A stretch of DNA of 64,000 nucleotides from Pseudomonas antarctica. Its GTDB lineage: Bacteria > Pseudomonadota > Gammaproteobacteria > Pseudomonadales > Pseudomonadaceae. Both the position numbers and the translations under genes were made by a program. How positions within the stretch are numbered: position 1 is the stretch's first letter; each line of letters starts with the position of its first letter. Where the stretch lies: contig NZ_CP015600.1 of NCBI RefSeq assembly GCF_001647715.1, positions 496,001 through 560,000 of the forward strand, given 5' to 3'. The notes beneath the pieces were generated by a model. It was given only the letters and a program-made list of their open reading frames with translations. It had not been told where the DNA came from and did no database searches. Positions 10,846 to 19,894 of the stretch are shown one piece after another.

Positions 10846-12072
10846 TCAGGACCAGCGGCGGAAGATCAGCGAGGTATTGACGCCGCCAAACGCAAAGTTG
10901 TTGTTCATCACGTAGTCGTGGTGCATCTCGCGAAAGCCTCCTTGCAGGTAATCCAGCTCGCCGCATTGCGGGTCGACGGTATCCAGGTTGAAGGTGTGTA
11001 CGTACTGGTCGCGGTTCATCATTTCGATGCTGAACCAGGACTCCAGCGCCCCGCACGCGCCCAAGGTGTGGCCAAGGAAGCTCTTCTGCGAACTGATGGG
11101 CATACGGCTGCCGAACAAGCTGCTTGTTGCCAACGTCTCGGCGATATCGCCTTGATCGGTCGCGGTGCCATGGCCGTTGACGTAGCCGATGGCGGACGGC
11201 TCCAGCCCGGCATCTTCCAGGGCCAGTTCCATCGCGCGGCGCATGGTTTTCTGCTCCGGGCGGGTGGTGTGCTGGCCGTCGGCGTTGCTGCCGAAACCGA
11301 CAATCTCGGCATGGATATGCGCGCCACGTGCCAGGGCGTGTTCCAGTTCTTCCAACACCAGCATGCCGCCGCCTTCGCCTATCACCAGGCCATCACGGCC
11401 GCTGTCATAAGGGCGCGGGCTGGTTTGTGGGGCATCGTTTTTCAAGCTGGTGGCGTAGAGCGCATCAAATACCATGGCTTCGGTGGGGCACAATTCCTCG
11501 GCGCCACCGGCGAGCATCAACGGCAAGCGGCCGAACTTGATGGCCTCATAGGCATAGCCGATGCCCTGGCTGCCGCTGGTGCAGGCGCTGGACGTGGGAA
11601 TCAAGCGCCCGGTGAGGCCAAAAAAGATGCTGATATTCGCCGCCGTAGTGTGCGGCATCATGCGCACATAGGAGTTGGCGTTCAGCCCTTCGGCCACCGA
11701 ATTCAGCAGCATATTGCCGAACGCCTTGATCTCGTCGGTGCTGCCGGTGGACGAGCCGCAGGCCACACCCATGCGCCCGTCCTTGATCGACTCGTCGCCG
11801 AGCAAGCCGGCGTCCTGCAACGCCTGCTCCGCCGCCCACACCGCCAGGCGCGACACACGGCCCATGCTGCGCAGTTGCTTGCGTGTCCAGTGGGCGGGCA
11901 CCACGAAATCGTCGATCGGCCCGGCCAGGCGCGTGTTCAATTCGGTGAAACGGTCCCACTCGTCCATGCGCCGAATGCCGCTGCGGTTGGCGCGAAAGTT
12001 GGCGGCGATGGTGTCCCAGTCGCTGCCCAGGGAGGTCATGCCGGCCATGCCGGTGACGACGACGCGTTTCAT
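10846..12072 (-). CDS. apeR: Beta-ketoacyl-ACP synthase of the aryl polyene cluster (ApeR-type)
   Basis: FabF-like condensing enzyme of 408 residues. The Cys-His-His triad is intact: Cys164 in TSSACTSGSQG, His in NGHGTATDQGD, and His in SFLGHTLGACGALE. In characterised APE systems this KS works as a homodimer beside the ApeO:ApeC complex. I chose the ATG at 12072, which overlaps the previous stop as TGATG and has GGAGG nine bases upstream, over a GTG at 12078. The KS-DH-KR-KS order of this block matches apeO-apeP-apeQ-apeR. Confidence 0.88.
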   Translation of the reverse strand: MKRVVVTGMAGMTSLGSDWDTIAANFRANRSGIRRMDEWDRFTELNTRLAGPIDDFVVPAHWTRKQLRSMGRVSRLAVWAAEQALQDAGLLGDESIKDGRMGVACGSSTGSTDEIKAFGNMLLNSVAEGLNANSYVRMMPHTTAANISIFFGLTGRLIPTSSACTSGSQGIGYAYEAIKFGRLPLMLAGGAEELCPTEAMVFDALYATSLKNDAPQTSPRPYDSGRDGLVIGEGGGMLVLEELEHALARGAHIHAEIVGFGSNADGQHTTRPEQKTMRRAMELALEDAGLEPSAIGYVNGHGTATDQGDIAETLATSSLFGSRMPISSQKSFLGHTLGACGALESWFSIEMMNRDQYVHTFNLDTVDPQCGELDYLQGGFREMHHDYVMNNNFAFGGVNTSLIFRRWS

Positions 12073-12800
12073 CAGCACAGGCCTCCATTCACGGCCAGGA
12101 CCTGGCGGGTGATATAGCCGGCTTCGGCCGACATCAGGAAATTCACTGCGCCGGCGACTTCTTCCGGGGTGCCCATGCGCTGCGCAGGGATCATCTTCAT
12201 CAGCTCTTCCACCGGCACGTTTTCATCGAGCATGGCGGTGTCGATCAAGCCGGGAGCCACACAGTTGACGGTGATCTTGCGCTTGCCCAGCTCGATGGCC
12301 AGGGCTTTGGCCGCACCAATCAAGCCGGCTTTCGAGGCGCTGTAGTTGACCTGGCCACGGTTGCCGATGAGCCCGGAAACCGAGGTAATGCAGACGATAC
12401 GGCCCGCCGCGCGACGACGAATCATCGGCATCATCACCGGGTGCAAAACGTTATAGAAGCCATCCAGGTTGGTGCGCATCACCACGTCCCAATCGTCTTC
12501 GGACAAGGCCGGGAACGCGCCGTCGCGGGTCAGGCCGGCATTGAGCACCACGCCGTAATAGGCGCCATGTTGCTCCACATCGGCTTCAAGGATGGCTTTG
12601 CAGCTGGCGCGGTCCGCCACATCAAATTGCAGCACCCGCGCGTTGCGGCCCAGGGCTTCGATCTCGACCTTCACCGCGTCGGCTTCAACGCGACCACTGC
12701 GGCAATGCAGCACGATGTCATGCCCGGCCTGGGCCAGGCGCAGGGCAATGGCGCGGCCGATGCCACGGCTGGAGCCGGTGACCAGTACGGATTCAGTCAT
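12072..12800 (-). CDS. apeQ: 3-ketoacyl-ACP reductase of the aryl polyene cluster
   Basis: FabG-like short-chain dehydrogenase/reductase of 242 residues that reduces the beta-keto group after each condensation with NADPH. It shows the cofactor motif TGSSRGIGRAIA at the N-terminus, the catalytic Ser in ITSVSG, and YSASK with the catalytic Tyr and Lys. The C-terminus (AGYITRQVLAVNGGLC) is the usual FabG end. Its start overlaps the upstream dehydratase by 4 bases, and its stop overlaps the downstream KS, showing translational coupling. Confidence 0.92.
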   Translation of the reverse strand: MTESVLVTGSSRGIGRAIALRLAQAGHDIVLHCRSGRVEADAVKVEIEALGRNARVLQFDVADRASCKAILEADVEQHGAYYGVVLNAGLTRDGAFPALSEDDWDVVMRTNLDGFYNVLHPVMMPMIRRRAAGRIVCITSVSGLIGNRGQVNYSASKAGLIGAAKALAIELGKRKITVNCVAPGLIDTAMLDENVPVEELMKMIPAQRMGTPEEVAGAVNFLMSAEAGYITRQVLAVNGGLC

Positions 12801-13258
12801 GGCGTTTCGTCCTTCGATTCATCTAAATAGTTGGCCGCCTGGGGCGGTCGAAATACGTTCAAGCGCGCACTGGCCTGGATACCGTCGCCGGTGAGGTGGC
12901 ATTCGAACACACCCATGCCGTTGTCGTCTTCCAGGGAGCGCAGGCCATGGATGCGCAGTTCGGCGCCGGCCGGGAAGCATTCCACGTTGCACTCGAACTT
13001 ACGTGTGCCCAACAGGAAACCCAGTTCCACGGCTTCGCCTTTTTGGCGGGCGCGGCAACCGGCATAGGCGGCGACACTTTGCGCCATCAGCTCAATACCG
13101 ACCCAGGCCGGCAGGCTGCCGTCCGGGCGGTTGAACAGGCCGCCGGGCTTGACGGTGGTGCGGGTGTGAACTTGCTCCTCATCGAACGACAGCACCTGGT
13201 CGATCAGGATCATGTCGCCCGCGTGAGGCAGCAGTTCGGCGAGTGGCCAATCGATCAT
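12797..13258 (-). CDS. apeP: 3-hydroxyacyl-ACP dehydratase (ApeP-type)
   Basis: A 153-residue single hotdog-fold protein of the FabZ type, which removes water to leave the polyene double bond. LLPHAGDMILIDQV carries the active-site His, and WVGIELMAQSVAAYAG the acidic partner on the long helix. In characterised APE pathways this protein pairs with ApeI, which here is the C-terminal domain of the adenylating ligase. The start at 13258 overlaps the preceding ketosynthase stop as ATGA; a longer in-frame extension lies inside that gene and is not used. Confidence 0.87.
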   Translation of the reverse strand: MIDWPLAELLPHAGDMILIDQVLSFDEEQVHTRTTVKPGGLFNRPDGSLPAWVGIELMAQSVAAYAGCRARQKGEAVELGFLLGTRKFECNVECFPAGAELRIHGLRSLEDDNGMGVFECHLTGDGIQASARLNVFRPPQAANYLDESKDETP

Positions 13259-14421
13259 GGGGCCTCTCCGATAATCAGGCTGACGTTGTTGCCACCGAAG
13301 GCAAAGGAGTTGCTCATCAGGCAGCGTTTTTTCAAGGTGTCGCCAGTGTGCGCCCATTGCAACGCGGGCAACGCCGGGTCCGCCTGGCCGTCCCACACGT
13401 GCGGCGGAACCCGGCCATGGGTCAGGCTCAGCCAGCAGAACGCCGCTTCCAGCGCGCCGGCCGCACCGAGGGTGTGGCCGCTCATGGGTTTGGTCGATGA
13501 GCAGGCAACGCCATCGGGGAACAGGCTGGCGACAGCGAGGCTTTCCATGGCGTCGTTATGATGGGTCGCGGTGCCATGCAGGTTCAGGTAACCGATTTGC
13601 TCGGGCGCCAGTTTCGCGCTGGCCAAGGCCTTGCGCATGGCCAGCAGTGCGCCTTTGCCGGTGGGCTCGGGGGCGGAGATATGGTGCGCATCGCAACTGG
13701 CACCGCTGCCGAGCAAGGCAATGGGCGCGGGCGCTTTGGTCATCAGAAACAGCACCGCTGCTTCGCCGATATTGATGCCGTTGCGGTTCACCGAAAATGG
13801 ATTGCAGCGTTCACTGGAGACGGCTTCCAGTGAGGTAAAACCGTTAAGCGTCAGCTTGCACAGGCTGTCGACACCGCCGCAGATCACCGCGTCGCACACG
13901 CCCAGGTCCAGCAGGCGCTGGGCACTCATCAGCGCGCGGGCGCTGGAAGTGCAGGCGGTGGAAATCACATAAGCCGGGCCGCTCAATTGCAGCCAGTCGG
14001 CCAGGAAGTTCGCCGGGGCGCTGAGTTCCTGTTGCTGGTAGTCGTAGTCGCCGGGGAACTGCTGGTCGCGCAGGTAGTGCGCGATGCCACGGCTGGCTTC
14101 GTCGATGCCCGAGGTGCTGGTGCCAAGCACCACGCCGACGCGGGAGGCACCGTAGGTGTGGATCGCCTGGCGGATCTCAACCTCGATCTGCAACGCCGCT
14201 TCCAGCAGCAACTGGTTATTGCGGCTGCTTTGCTGGTTCAACTCAGCCGGGATACTCGCCAGTTCGCCATGCACACCCGCCACCGGCACCACACGCTCCG
14301 GCACCCAACCACTTTCGGCGCGCATGCCGGAACAGTCGCCGGCAAACAAGCTGCGGCTGACCTCGGACGGGTCGCGGCCCAGGGCGCAGATTACGCCGAG
14401 CGCGTTGAGATAAGCCGTCAT
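13255..14421 (-). CDS. apeO: Beta-ketoacyl-ACP synthase of the aryl polyene cluster (ApeO-type)
   Basis: Condensing enzyme of 388 residues with a complete triad: Cys157 in VISTACTSSARAL, His in NLHGTATHHNDA and His in PMSGHTLGAAGALE. In characterised systems ApeO forms a heterodimer with the short chain-length factor ApeC, which here is the first gene of the operon. The ATG at 14421 overlaps the preceding lipoprotein stop by 4 bases. The protein is slightly short compared with FabF (about 412) but contains all core motifs. Confidence 0.88.
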   Translation of the reverse strand: MTAYLNALGVICALGRDPSEVSRSLFAGDCSGMRAESGWVPERVVPVAGVHGELASIPAELNQQSSRNNQLLLEAALQIEVEIRQAIHTYGASRVGVVLGTSTSGIDEASRGIAHYLRDQQFPGDYDYQQQELSAPANFLADWLQLSGPAYVISTACTSSARALMSAQRLLDLGVCDAVICGGVDSLCKLTLNGFTSLEAVSSERCNPFSVNRNGINIGEAAVLFLMTKAPAPIALLGSGASCDAHHISAPEPTGKGALLAMRKALASAKLAPEQIGYLNLHGTATHHNDAMESLAVASLFPDGVACSSTKPMSGHTLGAAGALEAAFCWLSLTHGRVPPHVWDGQADPALPALQWAHTGDTLKKRCLMSNSFAFGGNNVSLIIGEAP

Positions 14422-14900
14422 CGGGCGACCCCAAGCGGCGTGATGCGGTAGCTCAAGGGTTGGCCCGTCATGTTCACGCTAAACACCTCGGAAGACTGGT
14501 ACACGATTTGCCAATGGCCCGGCAGCGTGCGTGTGAGGTCCCTCGCCTGGGCACTCGGGTAAAGCGTGTGCACGTCATCCGCCGAGGTCAGGGCAAACAG
14601 CAAGGCGGCAAACAGCTCACGCGCCTGGGGATTGGGCGGCAGCAAGCCATCGGCCTGCCACTCGCCATTGATCAGCTTTTGCCGGGCCTGGGGAATGCCC
14701 AGCGGGTCCATCATCGACCAGCGAAGGGCAGCGCCTTCGCGCTGGATCACCAGCAGCCAGTCCTGGCTCTGGCCGCCCGCCCGGCGCTGCACGTGCAATT
14801 GCATGGGCAAGCTCAACACCGGCGTTCTCTCCGGCAGCGGCGGCTGGCTGGCGCAGGCGCTCAGCAGCAACAGGCAACCGATCAACAGCATGCGGATCAT
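14418..14900 (-). CDS. DUF3261-type lipoprotein
   Basis: A 160-residue protein with a clear lipoprotein signal: a hydrophobic core and LLLSAC with lipid-attachment Cys16, followed by a Pro-rich tether. The mature part (QDWLLVIQREGAALRWSMMD, then IPQARQKLINGEW) resembles DUF3261 proteins that recur in aryl polyene clusters, and the fold may be LolB-like. It overlaps both neighbours by 4 bases. Probable role: moving or anchoring the pigment lipid at the outer membrane, together with the LolA-like protein and MMPL exporter; this is inferred from context. Confidence 0.75.
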   Translation of the reverse strand: MIRMLLIGCLLLLSACASQPPLPERTPVLSLPMQLHVQRRAGGQSQDWLLVIQREGAALRWSMMDPLGIPQARQKLINGEWQADGLLPPNPQARELFAALLFALTSADDVHTLYPSAQARDLTRTLPGHWQIVYQSSEVFSVNMTGQPLSYRITPLGVAR

Positions 14901-15631
14901 GCTGTGGCGCTCACTAAAGGTTTACGTGCGACGCAGTTGACCAGGGTTTCTTCGCGCTGGCCCACCGGCGGCGGGTTACGCAGGCCCCAGCGCTCGAGCA
15001 GGCCAAAATCGCTCGAACGGCTCCACCACAAATACGGGTAGGAAACGTTCTGCGGGCCAAATTCAAAGCCCTGCTCGCGGAGCATCTCCAGGTATTCTTC
15101 GGCGCTTTTCTGTACGTGCATCGGGTGGCGGAACAACCAGCGAATTACCCAGGTGTCGATATACGCTTCGGTGGATTCGGCAAACAGCAAATAGCCGCCC
15201 GGCTTGAGCACGCGGTAGAACTCTTTCAGCGCGCGATGCTGTTCGACCAGATGGTGGAACGTCTGGTGGCAGAACAGGATATCGACGCTTTCGTCCGGCA
15301 CCTCCAGGGTGGCGCAGTCGCTGCCGATCAACTCGATGGCCAGGCCTTGGCGTGCGGCTTCGGCCTTGCTCAGCTCCAGGCTGTGGAGGTCGGCATCCAG
15401 GCCGATCAGGTGCTTGGGCGCAAATGCGTGCTGCAACAGCTTGAAGGATTTGCCCTGGCCGCACCCGGCGTCCAGCAACACTGGTGCCACGGGGAGCGGC
15501 TCGCTGAACAGGCCGCGCAGGTCGTTGATCGCTACGCGCAATACGTGGTGCTGCCACGTATGGCTGCGCAGGAACCAGAAGCCGAATTTGGTTTCTTCGA
15601 CGTAGTTCTTACTTAAATACTGGCTGCTCAT
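14897..15631 (-). CDS. Class I SAM-dependent methyltransferase of the APE cluster
   Basis: Methyltransferase of 244 residues. Motif I is VLLDAGCGQGKSF, the acidic residue of motif II is in LIGLDAD, and the SDCATLEVPDESVDILFCHQ segment and LKPGGYLLFAES complete the Rossmann core. It probably methylates the aryl head group (ring or hydroxyl) of the polyene, as methyltransferases in these clusters do; the target atom cannot be read from sequence. ATGA overlap with the upstream FAD enzyme. Confidence 0.85.
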   Translation of the reverse strand: MSSQYLSKNYVEETKFGFWFLRSHTWQHHVLRVAINDLRGLFSEPLPVAPVLLDAGCGQGKSFKLLQHAFAPKHLIGLDADLHSLELSKAEAARQGLAIELIGSDCATLEVPDESVDILFCHQTFHHLVEQHRALKEFYRVLKPGGYLLFAESTEAYIDTWVIRWLFRHPMHVQKSAEEYLEMLREQGFEFGPQNVSYPYLWWSRSSDFGLLERWGLRNPPPVGQREETLVNCVARKPLVSATA

Positions 15632-16875
15632 ACCGGCTCACTCGCACAAATCTCCGACAGCATCCGCAACCGCCGCTTGGGCTCGCTGACAAACGGGTTG
15701 CGCTCATCCCACGCGTAACCGGCGAGGATTGCGCTGATCATCCGGCGAATCTCCGGCGAACTGCCCGGGTGGAAAATGACGTCCTGGAAGGTCCCGGCGT
15801 ACCAGCCTTCGACGTAGCAGCGGAAGGTGTCGACACCGCGTTTCAGCGGTTCGGCAAACTCGGTTTGCCAGTCCACTGTTTCGCCCTTGAGTTGGCGATG
15901 CAGCAGCCCGGCGGCCATGCTCGCCGAACGCATGGCGATGGTCACGCCAGAGGAGAAGACCGGGTCGAGGAATTCCGCCGCATTGCCCAGCAGCGCAAAG
16001 CCCGGGCCGTGCAGGGTTTTGACGTTGGCCGAGTAGCCGCCGATGGTGCGCGCAGGCGTGTCCCAGACGGCGTTTTGCAGCACGCCGGACAGGCTTGGGG
16101 TTTCGTCGATAAACCCGCGCAGGCAGGCGTCGAGGTCGCCGTCGCGGCCGTCGAAATGCGTTTTGGCCGCGACCACACCCACCGAGCAACGGCCGTTGCT
16201 GAACGGGATGGTCCAGAACCAGATATCACGCTGGGTTGGGTGGGTGGTGACAAGGATTTTGCTGCGGTCGAAGTCCGGGTGGGCGATGTGGTCTTCAACG
16301 TGGGTGAACACCGCCTGGCGCACCGGGAAATTCGACGGTGCTTCAAGGTCCAGCAGGCGCGGCAGCACACGGCCGTAACCGCTGGCGTCGAGCACGAACT
16401 TGGCCTTGAGGTGGTATTCGCTGCCGTTCTCGCGGCGCACATGCAGGTAGCGGCTTTCGCCGGCGAAATCCACGCCGACGATGGTTTCGCCGTAGCGAAT
16501 TTCCACGCCTTGCAAGGCGGCCTGGTCAGCCAGCAATTTGTCGAATTCGCCCCGCTGCACCTGGAAGGTGGTGGGCTTGCCGTTGCTGAACGTGTCACCG
16601 AAATCAAACGCGCTGTAGCGCTCGCCCCAGGCGAATGCGGCCCCGGTTTTTACCTGGAAACCCGCGGCCTGCACGGCGTCGAGCATGCCGGCTTCTTCGA
16701 TAAAGTCGATGCAGTGCGACAACAGGCTTTCGCCAATCGAGAAGCGTGGGAAATGCTGGCGCTCGATAATCAATACATCATGCCCGTTGCGCTTTAACAG
16801 CGCAGCAGCGATGGCACCGGACGGGCCGGCACCGATCACCACCACCTGGCGACGTTCCATTTCAACTGTGGGCAC
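15628..16875 (-). CDS. FAD-dependent oxidoreductase of the APE cluster (tryptophan halogenase/geranylgeranyl reductase superfamily)
   Basis: Flavoprotein of 415 residues. It has the N-terminal FAD dinucleotide motif VVVIGAGPSGAIAAALLKR, then FPRFSIGESLL, a central VLDASGYGRVLPRLL segment and a late LLGNAAEFLDPVFSSGV motif for FAD. The fold is that of NAD(P)H:flavin hydroxylases and halogenases. It corresponds to apeN by position and may modify the aromatic head. The GTG start at 16875 has AAGGAG five bases upstream; a 33-base gap separates it from the exporter gene. Confidence 0.82.
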   Translation of the reverse strand: MPTVEMERRQVVVIGAGPSGAIAAALLKRNGHDVLIIERQHFPRFSIGESLLSHCIDFIEEAGMLDAVQAAGFQVKTGAAFAWGERYSAFDFGDTFSNGKPTTFQVQRGEFDKLLADQAALQGVEIRYGETIVGVDFAGESRYLHVRRENGSEYHLKAKFVLDASGYGRVLPRLLDLEAPSNFPVRQAVFTHVEDHIAHPDFDRSKILVTTHPTQRDIWFWTIPFSNGRCSVGVVAAKTHFDGRDGDLDACLRGFIDETPSLSGVLQNAVWDTPARTIGGYSANVKTLHGPGFALLGNAAEFLDPVFSSGVTIAMRSASMAAGLLHRQLKGETVDWQTEFAEPLKRGVDTFRCYVEGWYAGTFQDVIFHPGSSPEIRRMISAILAGYAWDERNPFVSEPKRRLRMLSEICASEPV

Positions 16876-16908
16876 GAGGGCTCCTTGCCACTTTGGCGAT
16901 AATCACAT

Positions 16909-19221
16909 TCATAAGGCGTGCTTCTGATGGCCGGCCCAAGGCGCCAGCATAAAGCTGAAAGCCAGGCCCAGGCTGACCGACAGGCCGAAATTGCTCACGG
17001 CCGGTGTACTCGACACGGCCAACAGGCCAAACGACAACCAGGTCGTCAGCGCCGCCAGCAGCGTACCTAAAAGACTCACGGCGGCGCCGCCGATCTGCTC
17101 ACGCATCAAGATCGCGTAGTCGACACTGATGGCGGTGACCAATAGCAGGCCGAACAGGCTGAACAGCGTCAACGGCTGGCCCAGCCAGCCCAGGCTCGCC
17201 AGGCTGCACAGCGCCGCGAGCAGTGGCAGGGCGACGATGCGCAAGGCACCACCAAAGCCGAACGGCAGGATCAGCAACACTACGATCAGCACGCATGACA
17301 TCAATTTCAGTTCAGCCGCGCTGATCTGCGTGTCGGCGAACACTCGGTTCAAATCCCCCAGGCGATCCACCAGTTGCACGCCGGGCAAGTCCAGCGCCTG
17401 CACCCGCAGCAGCGCCGGGTTGTTCAAGCCTTGCAAGCTGACCATCGCGGCCACGCCGCCGTCTACCGGGCCGAGCCACAGCGTGCGCCACGGTTCTGCC
17501 AATGGCCCCACCAGCGCAGCGTCGATGTCTTCGGTGGGCAGTGCTTTCAGTTGCGCGACTTCAGCGTGCAGGGCGCTGGCGGGAACGCCGAGGTCCAGCA
17601 GCGGCTGCCAGTGTTGCGGGAGTTGGTCCAGCGCATCACGCAGTTGTTGCTGCTCGGCAGGCTGGCTGACCAGTTGGTTGAGCGCCAGGTAGCCTTGCAG
17701 CTTGTTCATGTTCACCAGTTGGTCCAGGCGTTTGCCCAAGCCGGCCTGGCGTTCCAGCAACTGTTGCTGGTTGTCTGCACGCACCAGGAAGAACTGGCTG
17801 GTGGGCTGGAACCCGGTGATGCGCGCCACGGCCTGGGCCTCTTGCAGCAGTTGTGGCGGGGCACCGATCCATTGGCGGATGTCGTTTTTGCTGTTCAGTT
17901 GCCACAGGCCACCGGCACAAAAAACCAGCACCCACGCCAGCAAAAACGGGCTCGGTATGCGCTTGATCAAGGACGCACGCAACAGCCACAGGCATTCGGC
18001 AATGCGTAGCGGCCATTGCGCCGGGCGCAGTTCGAGGCCCTTGAGCAGCGCGGGCAACAGGCACACGGCGGAGAGGTAGGCACCGACTAAGCCGGCAGCC
18101 GAGAACACCGCGATTTGCGTCAGCGCCGGAAAGGGCGTCCAGGCCAGCGCCAAGTAGCCGATGCAACTGGTCGCCAGGCTCAGGCTCAGCCCCGGCAGGG
18201 TCAGGCGCAAGGCCGGCCAACTGCGCCACGGCTGCAGGCTCCAGCTTTTCGACAGATAGTGCAGCGGGTAATCCACCGCCACGCCGATCAAGCTGGAGCC
18301 GAGTACCAGTGTCATCACATGCATATGGCCGAACAGCGCCACACAGGCCACCGCGCCAAACAGCATGCCGACCAGCACCGGCACAAAGGCCAGCAGCACG
18401 CGCCAGCGGCGGAACGCCAGGAGCAACAGCAGCAGAATGCCAAGGGTCGCGCCGCCGCCGACCCAGGTGATTTCCCGGGTGGCCTGCTGCTGCCCGTTGG
18501 CCGCATAGAGCAAGCCGCTGGCGGCGAGCAATTGCGCGCCTTGCTCGCTGGCCTGCGCGCGGCTGGCCTTGAGCAAATCCGCCACTTGCAGCGGCAGTTT
18601 CATATCAAAGGCATTGCCGGTGGTGCGTGCACGCAGCAGCACCCAGCTTTTGCCGTCGGCGTCGGCGATCAACGCGCCGCTGCCGATATCCAGTTGTACC
18701 GAACCGTGTTGCGGCTGGCTGTTCTGGATGCGCCCGGTGAGGCCCAGCCAGTCGTCCTGGCTCGGCACCAGGCTGAACCCGGTGAAAGGGTCGAACAGTG
18801 CTTGCACGCGTTGCTGGATGAAGGCGTCGGGGTGGTCGATCAGTTGTTCGCGGTCTTTGGCCGAGAGCATCGCCAGTCGCCCGCGCAGCAATTGCTCACG
18901 CAGCGCCGGCAAGTCGGCTTGCAGGTTCCACTGCACCTTTTCAAACAGGCCGCTGGCTTGCCAACGCTCGCCTAGTTGTTGTGCCACGGCCACCGCTTGC
19001 TGGCGGTCGGTATGCCCCACCAGCACCAGCATTTCGCGGTTCAAGGGCTCTTGCATGCGCTGCTCGGCTTTCAGCTCGAGGGCATCCGGCGTGTTGCCGG
19101 GCACCAGCTCCATCAAGTTGGCCGACAGCGGCGCGCCATGCCGCCATTGCCAGCCGGCCAGGGCCAGCACGGCCACCAGCAGGATCAGGAACAGGCGCGG
19201 CAGCAGGCGCTCACTGGGCAA
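16909..19221 (-). CDS. MMPL/RND-family exporter of the APE cluster
   Basis: Inner-membrane transporter of 770 residues with the duplicated RND plan: one N-terminal helix (LFLILLVAVLALAGW), a large periplasmic loop, a helical block (TLGILLLLLLAFRRWRVLLAF, LGSSLIGVAVDYPLHYLSKS), a second periplasmic loop and a second helical block (LLLVTAISVDYAILMREQIGG). The two VDY motifs are the proton-relay aspartates. It corresponds to apeM and probably extracts the aryl polyene lipid from the inner membrane and passes it to the LolA-like carrier encoded just upstream; the two genes overlap by 11 bases. Confidence 0.88.
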   Translation of the reverse strand: MPSERLLPRLFLILLVAVLALAGWQWRHGAPLSANLMELVPGNTPDALELKAEQRMQEPLNREMLVLVGHTDRQQAVAVAQQLGERWQASGLFEKVQWNLQADLPALREQLLRGRLAMLSAKDREQLIDHPDAFIQQRVQALFDPFTGFSLVPSQDDWLGLTGRIQNSQPQHGSVQLDIGSGALIADADGKSWVLLRARTTGNAFDMKLPLQVADLLKASRAQASEQGAQLLAASGLLYAANGQQQATREITWVGGGATLGILLLLLLAFRRWRVLLAFVPVLVGMLFGAVACVALFGHMHVMTLVLGSSLIGVAVDYPLHYLSKSWSLQPWRSWPALRLTLPGLSLSLATSCIGYLALAWTPFPALTQIAVFSAAGLVGAYLSAVCLLPALLKGLELRPAQWPLRIAECLWLLRASLIKRIPSPFLLAWVLVFCAGGLWQLNSKNDIRQWIGAPPQLLQEAQAVARITGFQPTSQFFLVRADNQQQLLERQAGLGKRLDQLVNMNKLQGYLALNQLVSQPAEQQQLRDALDQLPQHWQPLLDLGVPASALHAEVAQLKALPTEDIDAALVGPLAEPWRTLWLGPVDGGVAAMVSLQGLNNPALLRVQALDLPGVQLVDRLGDLNRVFADTQISAAELKLMSCVLIVVLLILPFGFGGALRIVALPLLAALCSLASLGWLGQPLTLFSLFGLLLVTAISVDYAILMREQIGGAAVSLLGTLLAALTTWLSFGLLAVSSTPAVSNFGLSVSLGLAFSFMLAPWAGHQKHAL

Positions 19222-19894
19222 AGTCGTGTTGCTCCGATTCGCTCAACGGCTGGCTGGCTGAGCTGTCCTGCATGCGCAGCACGGTGCTGTCGCCTTGGGT
19301 TTCCAGCAATTCGATGGTGTTAACCAGCTCGCCACCGTCGATATTGATCTGGGTGAAAACCTGCTTGAGCAGCAGTGAACGTGGGGTCAGCGTCAGCTTC
19401 CACTGGTTGGCTGCGCCTTGCAGTTGCAGTTCGAAGTCGCGCTGCAAGCCGCGGCTGTCGCCCTGGAGCACGGCGAGGAACAGGCGATTCTGCTCGGCGC
19501 CGGCGCTCTTGTTCGGCAGCAGTTGCCAGCCGTTGGCGTCACGTCGGGCAATGCCCTGGGCGCTGATGCGGTAATCCTGTTGCAGCGGGGTTTTCAGCAA
19601 CCAGAGCAGGCCGTGGTCTTTGGCGAGCACGAAGGTGCCTTTGCTGACCAGTGGCTGCGGCAAGGCGCGCAGGTGTTTTTCCTGGATAAAGCTGCCGTGG
19701 ATCACGGACGGTTTTGCCAACTGATCGCTTAGCTGCTGCAGGTCGAAGGCGTGGGCGCTGAGACTGAGCAACAATCCGGCTCCTGTGGGAGCGAGCTTGC
19801 TCGCGAAGAACCTGAGGGCGCTGCGCAGTGTCAGGCGCCCGGCGTTATCGTTAACGTCCATCGCGGGCAAGCCCGCTCCCACAGGAGGTCTCAT
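19211..19894 (-). CDS. LolA-like outer-membrane lipid carrier with a REPIN-encoded signal peptide
   Basis: A 227-residue periplasmic carrier, corresponding to apeL. The mature part (FDLQQLSDQLAKPSVIHGSF onward) is LolA-like: QEKHLRALPQPLVSKGTFVL, then LLWLLKTPLQQDYRI. The ATG at 19894 overlaps the thioesterase stop as ATGA. The first 37 codons after MRP run straight through a REPIN (19782-19885), giving a long basic N-region before LLLSLSAHA and a likely cleavage after AHA. A TTG just after the REPIN, preceded by its GGAG, could be an alternative start but would leave almost no positive N-region. Family members normally have a short signal peptide directly before this core. Confidence 0.75.
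   Translation of the reverse strand: MRPPVGAGLPAMDVNDNAGRLTLRSALRFFASKLAPTGAGLLLSLSAHAFDLQQLSDQLAKPSVIHGSFIQEKHLRALPQPLVSKGTFVLAKDHGLLWLLKTPLQQDYRISAQGIARRDANGWQLLPNKSAGAEQNRLFLAVLQGDSRGLQRDFELQLQGAANQWKLTLTPRSLLLKQVFTQINIDGGELVNTIELLETQGDSTVLRMQDSSASQPLSESEQHDFAQ
19782..19885. repeat. REPIN inside the 5' coding sequence of the LolA-like gene
   Basis: CCTGTGGGAGCGAGCTTGCT at the left and its partner GCGGGCAAGCCCGCTCCCAC at the right form an inverted pair of the GCGGGCTTGCCCGCG REP type, a different family from the GAGCTGG elements. It is the only REPIN in this window that lies within a coding sequence. Confidence 0.85.
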
